Shown piece by piece: positions 1 to 9,034 of a stretch of 64,000 nucleotides of DNA (positions within the stretch are counted from its first letter, which is position 1; each line of letters begins with the position of its first letter). This DNA comes from an uncultured Marinicella sp. (lineage in GTDB: Bacteria; Pseudomonadota; Gammaproteobacteria; Xanthomonadales; Marinicellaceae): NCBI GenBank assembly GCA_947502925.1, contig CANNBS010000001.1:558001-622000 (forward strand). Direction: 5' to 3'. The notes under the pieces were generated by a model that saw only the letters and a list, made by a program, of their open reading frames with translations, did no database searches and had not been told where the DNA came from. The position numbers and the translations under genes were made by a program.

Positions 1-173
1 AGAGATAAGATATTTACTTGGACATAATTAACCTCAGGTAAGGGGTTTTCTGGTATGCTTCGACACAGGGCAACCACCTGCCAGCCTTGTCGGGTTAATT
101 CACGACATAAGTGACGACCGAGAAAACCGGTGGCACCGGTGACAAAGGCTTTTTGTGGGCGTTTTGTTTCCAT
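1..173 (-). CDS. NAD-dependent epimerase/dehydratase (extended SDR), partial
   Basis: The N-terminal 57 residues are visible; the rest lies beyond the left edge. Reading the minus strand from the ATG at 173 gives METKRPQKAFVTGATGFLG, followed by a second Rossmann helix and a strand ending in VVALCRS. The TGATGFLG segment is the glycine-rich NAD(P)-binding motif of extended short-chain dehydrogenases (sugar epimerases, dihydroflavonol-reductase-like proteins). The substrate cannot be inferred from this fragment. It is divergent from the MATE gene that starts 54 bases away. Confidence 0.75.
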   Translation of the reverse strand, partial: METKRPQKAFVTGATGFLGRHLCRELTRQGWQVVALCRSIPENPLPEVNYVQVNILS

Positions 174-226
174 AACATGTCAGTCCAAATAATCAAACTC
201 AGTTTAACACTTTACTTGTTAATAAT

Positions 227-1591
227 ATGGAACCTTTATCCGTTAAACATCACATTGTTCAGACCATTCGTCTGTCGCTGCCGCTAATTATCAGCCAGGT
301 GATGATGGTGGCCATGACGTTTGTGGATACGGTGATGGCAGGTCAGCTGGGTGCCACCACCCTGGCGGCCGTGGCGGTGGGCAGTTCGGTTTGGTCCACG
401 GTGATTTTATTTGTCTTCGGTACGCTGATGGTGATTCCGCCGATTGTCTCGGAAAAAGATGGTGCCCAAAGGCATCATGAGGTGGCGCCATTTTTTAGGC
501 AGGCTTTATGGCTAGCCTTGCTGTTGGGCCTGTTATTCAGCGTTGTGATTCGCCTGGTGGATCCGATTTTTGTTTTGTTTAAAACTCAGGAAGAGGTGAT
601 TCCTGAAGCGGTGGGCTATTTAAATGCGATTGGCTGGGGCGTATTGCCGCTGGCCTTTTTTGTCTGCTTTCGCTACCTGGCTGACGGTTTATCCATCACC
701 AAAACCACCATGTATGTGAGTTTTATCGGTGTTTTATTAAATGTGCCTTTGAATTATATCCTGATGTTTGGTCATTTAGGTTTTCCGGCTTTGGGCGCCG
801 TCGGTACCGGTTATGCTTCGGCGATTGTGATTACATGCCAGATGCTGGTTTATGTGTTGATTGTTAAACGCCACAAAATTATCGGCAGTTATCAGGTGTT
901 CAGTCGTTTTGACCCGCCCAACTGGAACGTTATTATGCGGCTGCTTAAAATGGGCCTGCCGGTGGGTGTCTCGATGTTTGCCGAAGTGGGCTTTTTCTCG
1001 GTGATTACCCTACTGTCTTCCTCTCTGGCTACAGTTGTGGTCGCCGCCCACCAAATCGCACTGAATTTTTCATCGTTACTGTTTATGGTGCCTTTGGGTT
1101 TATCCATGGGTATTACCATACGGGTCGGTAATGCCGTGGGCCGCAAAAACGAAGACGACATCACCCGTGCCGGATTTTTGGGTGTTGGTTTGGTGCTATT
1201 CACCCAACTGTTTTCAGCCTCGGTCACCCTGCTGTTCGCCGGTGATATTGTTAATCTTTATACCGATGACAGTGAAGTGGCCGCCATTGCGGTCAGTCTG
1301 CTGTTCTTTGCCGCTGTGTTTCAACTCTCAGATGGTATTCAGGTCGCCGCCGCCGGCGCCCTGCGCGGCATCAAAGACATGACCTTTATTATGAACAGTA
1401 ATTTGTTTTCCTTCTGGCTTCTCGGTTTTGTCGCGTCCTGGTATTTATGCTTCCCCATGGGTATGGGTGCGGCCGGTTTATGGATTGGTATTATTGTCGG
1501 TCTTTCTGCTGCCGCCGTATTAAACCTTTGGCGATTTTGGATTAAAACCCGTCAGTTTAAAAAACATAAAATCCCCGATTCCATCGCTTAA
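227..1591 (+). CDS. MATE family multidrug efflux transporter (NorM/MdtK-like)
   Basis: A 454-residue inner-membrane protein with about 12 hydrophobic segments in two homologous halves, the usual NorM size and architecture. The early segment FVDTVMAGQLGATTLAAVA matches the conserved first-half signature of NorM/MdtK. Family members extrude cationic drugs and dyes in exchange for Na+ or H+. The substrate here is unknown. It stands alone, divergent from the epimerase fragment and followed by a 389-base AT-rich gap. There is no strong Shine-Dalgarno before the ATG, which is common among genes in this window. Confidence 0.9.
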   Translation: MEPLSVKHHIVQTIRLSLPLIISQVMMVAMTFVDTVMAGQLGATTLAAVAVGSSVWSTVILFVFGTLMVIPPIVSEKDGAQRHHEVAPFFRQALWLALLLGLLFSVVIRLVDPIFVLFKTQEEVIPEAVGYLNAIGWGVLPLAFFVCFRYLADGLSITKTTMYVSFIGVLLNVPLNYILMFGHLGFPALGAVGTGYASAIVITCQMLVYVLIVKRHKIIGSYQVFSRFDPPNWNVIMRLLKMGLPVGVSMFAEVGFFSVITLLSSSLATVVVAAHQIALNFSSLLFMVPLGLSMGITIRVGNAVGRKNEDDITRAGFLGVGLVLFTQLFSASVTLLFAGDIVNLYTDDSEVAAIAVSLLFFAAVFQLSDGIQVAAAGALRGIKDMTFIMNSNLFSFWLLGFVASWYLCFPMGMGAAGLWIGIIVGLSAAAVLNLWRFWIKTRQFKKHKIPDSIA

Positions 1592-1980
1592 AACAGACGG
1601 TCCTGCAAACTTATTTAAGCAGTGTGGAACGTGTCTAAAATGGTGGGATAATGGATAAAAATAGCTTAAATTACGCAAATAGGTACCATTCGCAAGCGGT
1701 TAAGAATGGATTGTTATTATTAAAATAAATAACATAAAAAATAAATTATTTATGAATTGAAAAACACTCAATTTGTCAACAGATAAAATATATCGTTCAG
1801 TTTTAAACGTCATAAAGCATTGATAAGTATAACAAAATAATTTATTGATGACTTTTTGATGAAAAAAAGGCTTGGAAGGTTCAGCTATAATAGATATGAT
1901 TCATTTTCTAAAGAGAGTTCGAAAATTATTTAAATATTTATTTTTGAGTATATTTTTAACGAAAAAAGAGTCACAAAACC
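1592..1980. other. AT-rich intergenic region upstream of nrdA
   Basis: This is a 389-base gap with no credible gene. The right half is very AT-rich. A TATAAT hexamer at 1886-1891 could be the -10 of the nrdAB promoter, but no good -35 lies 16-18 bases upstream. I looked for the paired 16-bp NrdR boxes often found before nrd operons and did not find a convincing pair. A short reading frame from 1872 overlaps the nrdA start in another frame and looks like a shadow. Confidence 0.4.
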
Positions 1981-4839
1981 ATGCAAAACACCAACCAGCA
2001 CGGCCCGTCAGCGCCACCGGTGATGGCGCCTTCAAATCAGCCGATGTCTCAAACCGAACAGTCGTCGCCCTATCGTGTCATCCGACGCCATGGCGAGACC
2101 ACAGCTTTCGATTTAAATAAAATAAAAGTGGCCATGACCAAAGCCTTTTTGTCCGTTGAAGGCGGACAGGCCGCCGCCTCTAGCCGTGTCAGAGAGACGG
2201 TTGATCAACTGAGTGAAGAGGTCTTTGACGGTTTATTCAGAAGAATGGATAACGGCGGCACAGTCCATATTGAAGATATTCAAGACCAAGTAGAGCTGGC
2301 CATGATGCGAGCCGGTGAACATAAAGTCGCCAGAAGTTATGTTCTATATCGTGAAAAACAAAATGAAAAACGCGCCAAAGCCAAAGCCAAAGCTGACAAA
2401 GACCAACCGACTGCTGCTGAGCCTGTCCTACATGTCATCAACGAAAACGACGAGCAGGTGCCACTGGATATGGCGCGTTTGGAAATTGTTATCACCGAAG
2501 CCACCCGTGGTCTGAAAGGGGTGACCAAGGAACGTGTTCTTCAGGATTTACGCCGAAATCTATTTGATGGTATGTCGGTCAACGATGTCAATACCTCGCT
2601 GGTGATGTCTGCTCGCGGTTTGATTGAAAAAGATCCGAATTACAGTTATGTCACAGCGCGTTTACTATTGGATGGCATTCGCCGCGAAGCGTTAAGTTTT
2701 GTCTATGCTGAAACGCAAGAAGCCACTCAAAAGGATATGCAGGAACGTTATCCGGATTACTTTAAAAAATATGTGCAGCGCGGTATCGATTTGGACTTGT
2801 TGGACGGTGAACTGGGCCGTTTTGATCTGGATAAGCTTGCCGCTGCCCTGAAGCCTGAACGCGATAAACGCATTACTTACTTGGGTTTACAGACATTGTA
2901 CGACCGTTATTTTATTCATGTGGGTAAAACCCGCATTGAATTGCCTCAGGCCTTTTTTATGCGTGTTTCTATGGGTTTGGCAATCAATGAGGTTGATCGG
3001 GAGGAACGGGCCATTGAGTTTTATGATTTATTAAGTTCATTCGACTTCATGAGCTCGACGCCGACCTTGTTTAACTCAGGCACATTGCGACCACAACTAT
3101 CCAGTTGCTATTTAACCACGGTACCGGATGATTTAGACGGCATTTTCAGTGCCATTAAGGACGATGCCTTATTAAGCAAATACGCCGGCGGATTGGGCAA
3201 TGATTGGAGCCGGGTTCGGGCTTTGGGTGCTCATATTAAAGGAACTAACGGCGAGTCACAGGGTGTCGTGCCATTCTTAAAAGTGGCCAATGATACCGCA
3301 GTGGCCGTTAATCAAGGCGGTAAGCGTAAAGGCGCCATGTGTGCCTACTTGGAAAGCTGGCATTTGGACATTGAAGAGTTTTTAGAGCTGCGTAAAAACA
3401 CCGGTGATGATCGTCGACGCACCCATGACATGAACACCGCGAACTGGATTCCGGATCTGTTCATGGAGCGGGTGGCTATGAATGAAAATTGGACCTTGTT
3501 TTCGCCCGAAGAGGTGCCCGATTTACATGATTTATACGGCCAGGCTTTTAAAGAGCGCTATGAACACTATGAACAAGAAGCCGAAGCGGGTCGTATTCAA
3601 AACGTTAAAACCATTCAAGCGGTGGACTTATGGCGAAAAATGCTGAGTATGCTGTTTGAAACCGGTCATCCCTGGATAACCTTTAAAGACCCCTGTAACA
3701 TTCGCTCACCACAACAACATGCCGGTGTTGTGCATAGCTCAAATTTATGCACTGAAATAACCCTGAACACGTCTGACGAAGAGATTGCCGTGTGTAATCT
3801 CGGCTCGGTCAATCTGCCCCAGCATATGACGGCCGATGGCTTAGATCATGCCAAATTAGAAAAAACCATCACCACCGCCATGCGTATGCTGGACAATGTG
3901 ATTGACTATAATTTTTACTCAGTGCCCCAGGCGCGTCGCTCTAACCTACGACATCGTCCGGTAGGCTTGGGTTTGATGGGTTTTCAGGATGCCTTGTTTA
4001 AATTGAACACAGCCTATGCCAGTGAAGCGGCCATTGATTTTGCTGACGAGAGTATGGAAGCGGTGTCTTATTATGCCATTAAAGCGTCCAGTGATTTAGC
4101 CGCTGAAAGAGGCCGTTATGCCAGTTATGAGGGTTCTTTATGGTCAAAAGGTATATTGCCGATTGATTCCATTTCCTTGTTAAAAGAACAACGCGGTCGC
4201 TTTTTGGATCAGGATGAAACCACGCGCCTGGACTGGGATGGTTTACGAGAAACGGTTAAGAACCAGGGTATGCGAAATTCAAACACCATGGCGATTGCGC
4301 CCACCGCGACCATTTCAAATATTTCAGGGGTATCGCAATCGGTGGAGCCGGTGTTTCAGAATCTATTTGTTAAATCGAACTTATCCGGTGAATTTACCGT
4401 GATTAATCATCACCTGGTGGAAGATTTAAAAGCCCTTAATTTATGGGATGATGTGATGCTCAATGACCTGAAATATTTTGATGGCAGTGTTCAAAAAATT
4501 GATCGTGTTCCCGATGACCTCAAAGAAAAATATGCCACCGCGTTTGAGTTGGATCCACGTTGGCTGGTGGAAGCGGCTTCCCGCCGTCAAAAATGGATTG
4601 ACCAGGGCCAATCGCTGAATCTTTATATGGTGGACCCATCGGGTAAAAAGATGGACGACCTGTATAAACTGGCCTGGGTTCGGGGCTTAAAAACCACCTA
4701 CTATTTACGCTCCATGGGTGCCACCCACATGGAAAAAAGTGTCGAAAACAGCTCAAACACAAGCCAGCCGGCCACACCAGGATCGCAGGCGCCCAAAGCC
4801 TGTTCCATTTTGGAACCGGACTGTGATGCTTGTCAATAA
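1981..4839 (+). CDS. nrdA: Ribonucleoside-diphosphate reductase, alpha (large) subunit, class Ia
   Basis: Catalytic subunit that reduces ribonucleoside diphosphates to deoxyribonucleotides. At 952 residues it is longer than E. coli NrdA (about 760). The extra length is N-terminal: two ATP-cone-like modules can be read (about residues 30-130 and 140-235), as in Pseudomonas-type NrdA. Active-site residues are recognisable: Cys376 in SSCYL, Asn588/Cys590/Glu592 in NLCTE, Cys605 in AVCNLG. The C-terminal redox pair is Cys948-x-x-Cys951 at the extreme end. The gene lies 62 bases upstream of nrdB. The ATG at 1981 is weakly preceded by AAAGAG. Confidence 0.95.
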   Translation: MQNTNQHGPSAPPVMAPSNQPMSQTEQSSPYRVIRRHGETTAFDLNKIKVAMTKAFLSVEGGQAAASSRVRETVDQLSEEVFDGLFRRMDNGGTVHIEDIQDQVELAMMRAGEHKVARSYVLYREKQNEKRAKAKAKADKDQPTAAEPVLHVINENDEQVPLDMARLEIVITEATRGLKGVTKERVLQDLRRNLFDGMSVNDVNTSLVMSARGLIEKDPNYSYVTARLLLDGIRREALSFVYAETQEATQKDMQERYPDYFKKYVQRGIDLDLLDGELGRFDLDKLAAALKPERDKRITYLGLQTLYDRYFIHVGKTRIELPQAFFMRVSMGLAINEVDREERAIEFYDLLSSFDFMSSTPTLFNSGTLRPQLSSCYLTTVPDDLDGIFSAIKDDALLSKYAGGLGNDWSRVRALGAHIKGTNGESQGVVPFLKVANDTAVAVNQGGKRKGAMCAYLESWHLDIEEFLELRKNTGDDRRRTHDMNTANWIPDLFMERVAMNENWTLFSPEEVPDLHDLYGQAFKERYEHYEQEAEAGRIQNVKTIQAVDLWRKMLSMLFETGHPWITFKDPCNIRSPQQHAGVVHSSNLCTEITLNTSDEEIAVCNLGSVNLPQHMTADGLDHAKLEKTITTAMRMLDNVIDYNFYSVPQARRSNLRHRPVGLGLMGFQDALFKLNTAYASEAAIDFADESMEAVSYYAIKASSDLAAERGRYASYEGSLWSKGILPIDSISLLKEQRGRFLDQDETTRLDWDGLRETVKNQGMRNSNTMAIAPTATISNISGVSQSVEPVFQNLFVKSNLSGEFTVINHHLVEDLKALNLWDDVMLNDLKYFDGSVQKIDRVPDDLKEKYATAFELDPRWLVEAASRRQKWIDQGQSLNLYMVDPSGKKMDDLYKLAWVRGLKTTYYLRSMGATHMEKSVENSSNTSQPATPGSQAPKACSILEPDCDACQ

Positions 4840-4901
4840 ACCTTAATTTTACGATCCGGGGCTGAAACCGAAAGCCCCGGACAACTTCTCAGGAGAACAC
4901 A

Positions 4902-6104
4902 ATGAATTGGAACGATCCACTAGGACTCAATCAGAACGAAAGCAAACCACCGGTCAATCCGGATAACCACAACTCAGCCGAGCCGAAACCCTCAGCAGAG
5001 CCGCAGCAAGCGGAGGCCACAGACGCCTCTGATACGGACACTAGCTATGTCATTCAAGGTGTGATCGGCGAATACCGTGTGCCCAAAGGTGAACATAATT
5101 TTGAACCGGTGCGGGCCGAGGACAAACGCATCGTCAATGGTATGGCCGACATTAACCAGCTGGCACCGTTTAAATACCCCTGGGCCTGGAAATACTTTCT
5201 CAATGCCAATAAAAACCACTGGACGCCGCTGGACATTAACATGTCGCAGGATGTGCATGATTACCACAAAAAACTCACTGAAGACGAACAACATGTGTAC
5301 CAGAATGTCCTGTCTTATTTAACCACCTCTGATATTCTGGCGATGCGAAATATTGGTTTAGCGGTGATGGAAAAGATGGCGGCACCGGAATTGCAGATTT
5401 ATCAGGCACGCCAGGTGTACGAAGAAGCCCTGCACACCTGGACCTATCAGCATTGCATTGAAACCATCGGACTTGACCAAAGTGAAATCTATAACCGCTA
5501 TCGTGTGGTACCGGAAATTAACCAGAAAATTCAGGTGGCCAACCGACGTCTGAATTCGGTGTTACGGCCCGATATTGACTTACGCGATCGCGATGAACTG
5601 CATAATTTTGCCCTGTCGTATCTGTTCTTCGCCGCGATTTTCGAGGGCTGCTGGTTTTATAACGGTTTCAGCCCCATTTTCGCCCTGCAACGCCGGGGCT
5701 TGATGAAAGGCACCGCTGAACAGCTGCAGTACATCATGCGTGATGAAGTCATGCACTGCTCATTCGGCATTCGCGTGGTGAAACAAATGATCGAAGAAAA
5801 CGACATCAAACTCGACCCGGCCGAAGTTAAGCACATGTGGGAAGAATCCGAAGCCGCCGAAAAAACCTACGCCAAATACATCCTGCGCCGTCCAATTCTC
5901 GGCTATTCCGTGGAAGACCACTGCGAACAATTCCGCTACATCGCCAACCGCCGCGCCCGCACGTTGGGCATCGACGAACCCTTCCCGGGTGCCCAATGCA
6001 CCCTGCCCTGGCTCGACGAACAAACCAACCTGCGCAAAGAAAAGAACTTCTTCGAAACCCGCGTAACTGAGTATCAAACCGGTGGCGCGTTGAGTTGGGA
6101 CTAA
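4902..6104 (+). CDS. nrdB: Ribonucleoside-diphosphate reductase, beta (small) subunit, class Ia
   Basis: Di-iron tyrosyl-radical subunit, 400 residues, partner of the preceding nrdA. Metal ligands and radical site align with E. coli R2: Asp144 (TTSDIL), Glu175 and His178 in EEALHTWTY, and radical Tyr182 four residues after His178. A later Glu in AAIFEGCWFY and the Glu/His of RDEVMHCSFG complete the site. Keeping the Tyr indicates a canonical Fe-Y class Ia enzyme. The first ~50 residues are a low-complexity acidic/Pro extension. A strong AGGAG lies before the ATG. A hairpin terminator follows the stop. Confidence 0.95.
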   Translation: MNWNDPLGLNQNESKPPVNPDNHNSAEPKPSAEPQQAEATDASDTDTSYVIQGVIGEYRVPKGEHNFEPVRAEDKRIVNGMADINQLAPFKYPWAWKYFLNANKNHWTPLDINMSQDVHDYHKKLTEDEQHVYQNVLSYLTTSDILAMRNIGLAVMEKMAAPELQIYQARQVYEEALHTWTYQHCIETIGLDQSEIYNRYRVVPEINQKIQVANRRLNSVLRPDIDLRDRDELHNFALSYLFFAAIFEGCWFYNGFSPIFALQRRGLMKGTAEQLQYIMRDEVMHCSFGIRVVKQMIEENDIKLDPAEVKHMWEESEAAEKTYAKYILRRPILGYSVEDHCEQFRYIANRRARTLGIDEPFPGAQCTLPWLDEQTNLRKEKNFFETRVTEYQTGGALSWD

Positions 6105-6122
6105 AAAGTTCATACAGAACTC

Positions 6123-6159
6123 AAGGCTGTTGCTTTTGTGAACGGCCTTTTTTGTTTTT
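6123..6159 (+). terminator. Rho-independent terminator after nrdAB
   Basis: Stem AAGGCTGTT (6123-6131) pairs with AACGGCCTT (6141-6149) with one T-G wobble and a 9-base loop. It is followed by a T-rich tract to 6159. It lies 19 bases after the nrdB stop and closes the nrdAB transcription unit. Confidence 0.8.
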
Positions 6160-6207
6160 AAGGTCTTAACAGCCTACAATAACGGTAATAAATAAAGAGA
6201 GACCACC

Positions 6208-7293
6208 ATGAATCACCAGATGACGCAGTTTAATATCCATCCATTATGTGTCGTTCTTTTGTTAATAATTTTTAATGTTTGCGCAACCGCTGATATTAAA
6301 ACCACTGAACAGGTTTTAGAAGACCGGCCGGTGCAAATCATTGAAAGGGTATCGCCGGAATACCCGACTTTGGCGCTGTTTAAGCAAACTGAAGGTTGGG
6401 TTAAAGTGATTTTTACTTTGACAGCTGATAATGAAGTGACAGATGTGTCTGTAGTGGATGCTGAACCGAAAAATGTGTTTGATCATGCGGCTATGGAAGC
6501 CATTAAAAAGTTTAAATTATTAGCGCCCATTAAGGACGGTAAGCGGTTCGATCAAAGAGCGACCCAACTGATTGAGTTTGAAATTCCGGATGAGGTGAAG
6601 CAACTTCAACAAGATTACGCCAAGCGTAGCTTTATGGGTGGCATTTCGGCCGAGGATGTTATTGAGGCGCAAGAAATAGCCCTGTTACCGGATGATGTCA
6701 TGATGGTTATTAAGGATATGTCCATTCAATCGAATATAGAGACCGATCAAGAATCAAAACTTGAATTGGTGCTCCGTGTGATGCCTGATAAAACAGGTCG
6801 TCCCGCGTCTGTTGAAATGGTTCGAAATAGTTTCGGTGAAAAAGAGCTGGAGATGGATTTTGATTTCTTAAAACGCATGACTTTGGCCAGTGCTCTTGAC
6901 GCCTATGATAGATTTAACGGGTATTATAATCCTGACTATAAAATCACCATGGCAAAAGATCAGCCGCCCACAATGCATTCAATCTTTGAAGCCAGATCAA
7001 TGCCGGTTCCTGCGTATTTTCAGGACTTTGTGCTCAATACACGACTGGTTATTGATGAAACCGGACAGGTTGAATCCATTAAAGAGGCGACCTTTTTTGG
7101 TGAAGCGGTTGACCCTGTATTGGTTAGTTTATTATTAGATGGTATTAACTTCACCGAAGCCAGAAAAAACTATAAAGCAGTGAAGGATGAAATTGATTTT
7201 AAAGTAGTCTTTAGCCTGGTGCAAAAATCGGATGTTGAGGCGATTAAAAAAGCGAGAATGGCGGAAATAAAAGCTCAGAATAAAGCCCAGTGA
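6208..7293 (+). CDS. Exported protein with TonB C-terminal-like domain
   Basis: 361 residues. The N-terminus is hydrophobic (about residues 10-29), either a signal peptide or an uncleaved anchor. Residues about 42-130 read as a TonB C-terminal domain (ERVSPEYPTLA, then GWVKVIFTLTADNEVTDVSVV), the fold that contacts outer-membrane receptors. The Pro-rich periplasmic spacer of true TonB is absent. A second, weaker domain of similar type may occupy the C-terminal third (VLNTRLVIDETGQVESI). The function is not known. It need not energise transport, because secreted TonB-C proteins without ExbBD neighbours are common. GAGAG precedes the ATG. Confidence 0.65.
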   Translation: MNHQMTQFNIHPLCVVLLLIIFNVCATADIKTTEQVLEDRPVQIIERVSPEYPTLALFKQTEGWVKVIFTLTADNEVTDVSVVDAEPKNVFDHAAMEAIKKFKLLAPIKDGKRFDQRATQLIEFEIPDEVKQLQQDYAKRSFMGGISAEDVIEAQEIALLPDDVMMVIKDMSIQSNIETDQESKLELVLRVMPDKTGRPASVEMVRNSFGEKELEMDFDFLKRMTLASALDAYDRFNGYYNPDYKITMAKDQPPTMHSIFEARSMPVPAYFQDFVLNTRLVIDETGQVESIKEATFFGEAVDPVLVSLLLDGINFTEARKNYKAVKDEIDFKVVFSLVQKSDVEAIKKARMAEIKAQNKAQ

Positions 7294-7320
7294 CCTGAAA
7301 TAAACCTATAATAAATTAAC

Positions 7321-7348
7321 TACCTGAAGTAAGCAGGTATTTATTTAT
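7321..7348 (+). terminator. Possible weak terminator
   Basis: TACCTG (7321-7326) pairs with CAGGTA (7334-7339) around a 7-base loop and is followed by TTTATTTAT. It sits between two plus-strand genes. The stem is only 6 bp, so termination may be partial. Confidence 0.4.
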
Positions 7349-7377
7349 AAGTTACCAGCGCACAAAAAAGAGGAATC

Positions 7378-7800
7378 ATGAAAAAATTTGTTATTTTAGT
7401 CACACTATTTTATTCGTTATCCGCATTTTCATCGGGATTAAAAACAGAAGTGGAGGCCAAAAAATTATGTGATACGGCATCGAGCCAATTTGGGAACGGT
7501 AAAATTTCAGAATCATTCAATATACTAAAACAACATTGGCCACTTCCGGATGAAGAGATTAGCGCGTTAATCTACAAGACAAAAAGTCAGTTACAAATGG
7601 TCGATAGCCGGTTTGGTACACTACTGGGTTCTGATTACATTAGCACCAAAAAGGCTGGAAATAGTTTTATCAAATTCACTTACGTTATTAAGTACCAAAA
7701 ACATGCTTTACGCTATATGTGTATTTTTTATAAGCCCAAAGACCTTTGGGTCTTAAATGCTGTAACCTGGGACGATGAAATAAAAAAGCTATTTGATTAA
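7378..7800 (+). CDS. Small secreted protein of unknown function
   Basis: 140 residues with a clear signal peptide (MKKFVILVTLFYSLSAFS, cleavage probably near residue 19). The mature part is about 120 residues with two Cys (in KKLCDTA and RYMCIFY) that could form a disulfide in the periplasm, and a C-terminal half rich in aromatic beta-strand residues. I recognise no family. AGAGGA lies a few bases before the ATG. It stands between the TonB-C-domain gene and the convergent Met/His-rich outer-membrane gene. Confidence 0.6.
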   Translation: MKKFVILVTLFYSLSAFSSGLKTEVEAKKLCDTASSQFGNGKISESFNILKQHWPLPDEEISALIYKTKSQLQMVDSRFGTLLGSDYISTKKAGNSFIKFTYVIKYQKHALRYMCIFYKPKDLWVLNAVTWDDEIKKLFD

Positions 7801-7835
7801 AACAAAAAGAATCACTTAAGCAGGTATCGCAAACA

Positions 7836-7863
7836 TGACCATCTGGTCTTGGCCAGAGGGTCA
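7836..7863. repeat. Strong stem-loop in a convergent intergenic region
   Basis: TGACC/GGTCA and TCTGG/CCAGA arms, separated by a single mismatch, enclose a 6-base loop. It lies between two convergent genes and probably acts as a shared transcription barrier, although no T-tract follows on either strand. Confidence 0.45.
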
Positions 7864-7941
7864 GATTGAAGAATTGAAATAGATTTAAATGATTAATTCT
7901 TCATCAATTCAATACTTAACAGCCATGTCCATTATCGTCGT

Positions 7942-8976
7942 TTAAAACGATTTTTGCCAGCCAAGGGTTATGACAGCGTCTTTTTTCATCTGAATACCGC
8001 TGACGTCTTGGATAACAGGAACGGTATATTCAACGGCCAATCGATGACCACGGGTCCAATTATCATGATGAGACAGATAATTAATAGCAAGCCCCATATC
8101 AACATAGTCACCACCACTGAAGTCAGCATTCATACTGGGCGACATCATCATATTGTGCATGCCATGCATGTCGTGATTGTGATGCATTAATCGGTGATCC
8201 ATGCCTTTAATACTTTGCACATTTTTGGCCACAATGTTCGCGCCAATACTCCACGATGAATTAATCGGTACGCCCATCCAATACGTTAATTTATTTTCAT
8301 GACCTAAGCGATAATTGGCATCATTTTCACCGGTTCGGGTGGTGTTCATGATTTGCGCGCCCATGGAGTACTTATCCGCCTGATAATTCCAGGTTAAACC
8401 AACATTAAAATCATAGGTACCTGAACCCAGACGCATGCCATAAGGTAATAAAGAGTCATCCCCCATGGGCGTGTTATAACGTGGGTTTATGCTGCCGGTT
8501 GGGACGCTAATACCTAAATTGGCATGTAGTTTGTGTTGCCCCCAGTCTTTTAATGAGACCAGGGCACTTAGTTTACTGTCACCAAGTCCGCTTGATGCTG
8601 TTCGTGATGTCATATCCATACGATTGGCCATGGTCATACTGTTGTCCAGGTAATTCAGCATTGCCATGAGTGTGATCCGATCATGAGGCGCGTACATCAT
8701 GCCCAGCATATGCATGTCCATATCCATCTTTAAAGGTGCCATCATAAAGTCTTGCAAAACAGTGCCAGTGCTGACACTGTGATTGCCCTGTTGCAGTCCG
8801 GACATGGTCATGTGCATAAAACGGTAGGAAAACATCCATTCGCCTTGTTTGTGGGTGTGATCACCCATCACGGAAATGGGTGCATGGCTATCGGCACGAC
8901 TTGTGGTCCAGTCATGGGCAGTGACGGCTGAAGTAAACGATAGCGTCGATAAGGCTAAAATGATTATTTTTTTCAT
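7942..8976 (-). CDS. Met/His-rich outer-membrane beta-barrel protein (phenol MetA-degradation/transporter-like)
   Basis: 344 residues with a signal peptide (cleavage after TAVTA-H) and an aromatic C-terminus ending in Phe, consistent with an outer-membrane barrel. The opening HAPISVMGDHTHKQGEWMFS matches the family usually annotated as transporter or MetA pathway of phenol degradation. Methionine is extreme: dense between residues 48 and 130 (for example KMDMDMHMLGMM) and again with His at 259-282 (MHHNHDMHGMHNMMM). Met/His clusters are typical of Cu(I)/Ag(I) handling, so a copper-related role is inferred, not shown. It is divergent from the regB-like gene and shares its promoter region. Confidence 0.75.
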   Translation of the reverse strand: MKKIIILALSTLSFTSAVTAHDWTTSRADSHAPISVMGDHTHKQGEWMFSYRFMHMTMSGLQQGNHSVSTGTVLQDFMMAPLKMDMDMHMLGMMYAPHDRITLMAMLNYLDNSMTMANRMDMTSRTASSGLGDSKLSALVSLKDWGQHKLHANLGISVPTGSINPRYNTPMGDDSLLPYGMRLGSGTYDFNVGLTWNYQADKYSMGAQIMNTTRTGENDANYRLGHENKLTYWMGVPINSSWSIGANIVAKNVQSIKGMDHRLMHHNHDMHGMHNMMMSPSMNADFSGGDYVDMGLAINYLSHHDNWTRGHRLAVEYTVPVIQDVSGIQMKKDAVITLGWQKSF

Positions 8977-9006
8977 GCTTATGGTTAGTGTGAGTAAAGT
9001 TGGTTA

Positions 9007-9034
9007 TTGTAGTGATACACACCTGATTGACAAT
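9007..9034 (-). promoter_or_regulatory. Candidate promoter of the Met/His-rich outer-membrane protein gene
   Basis: On the minus strand, TTGTCA (9029-9034) and TACAAT (9007-9012) are separated by 16 bases. Transcription would begin near 9000 and give a leader of about 24 bases to the ATG at 8976. The -35 abuts the 9035-9051 palindrome. Confidence 0.45.

Noticed and set aside
1592..1980. Paired NrdR boxes upstream of nrdA
   Set aside because: I looked for two 16-bp imperfect palindromes about 30 bases apart near the promoter. Only loosely similar AT-rich sequence is present, so no call is made.
1872..2120. 82-residue plus-strand frame upstream of and overlapping nrdA
   Set aside because: It overlaps the nrdA N-terminus out of frame and has no supporting signal or similarity.
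5760..6113. 117-residue minus-strand frame within nrdB
   Set aside because: Antisense to the conserved NrdB C-terminal half; a typical shadow frame.
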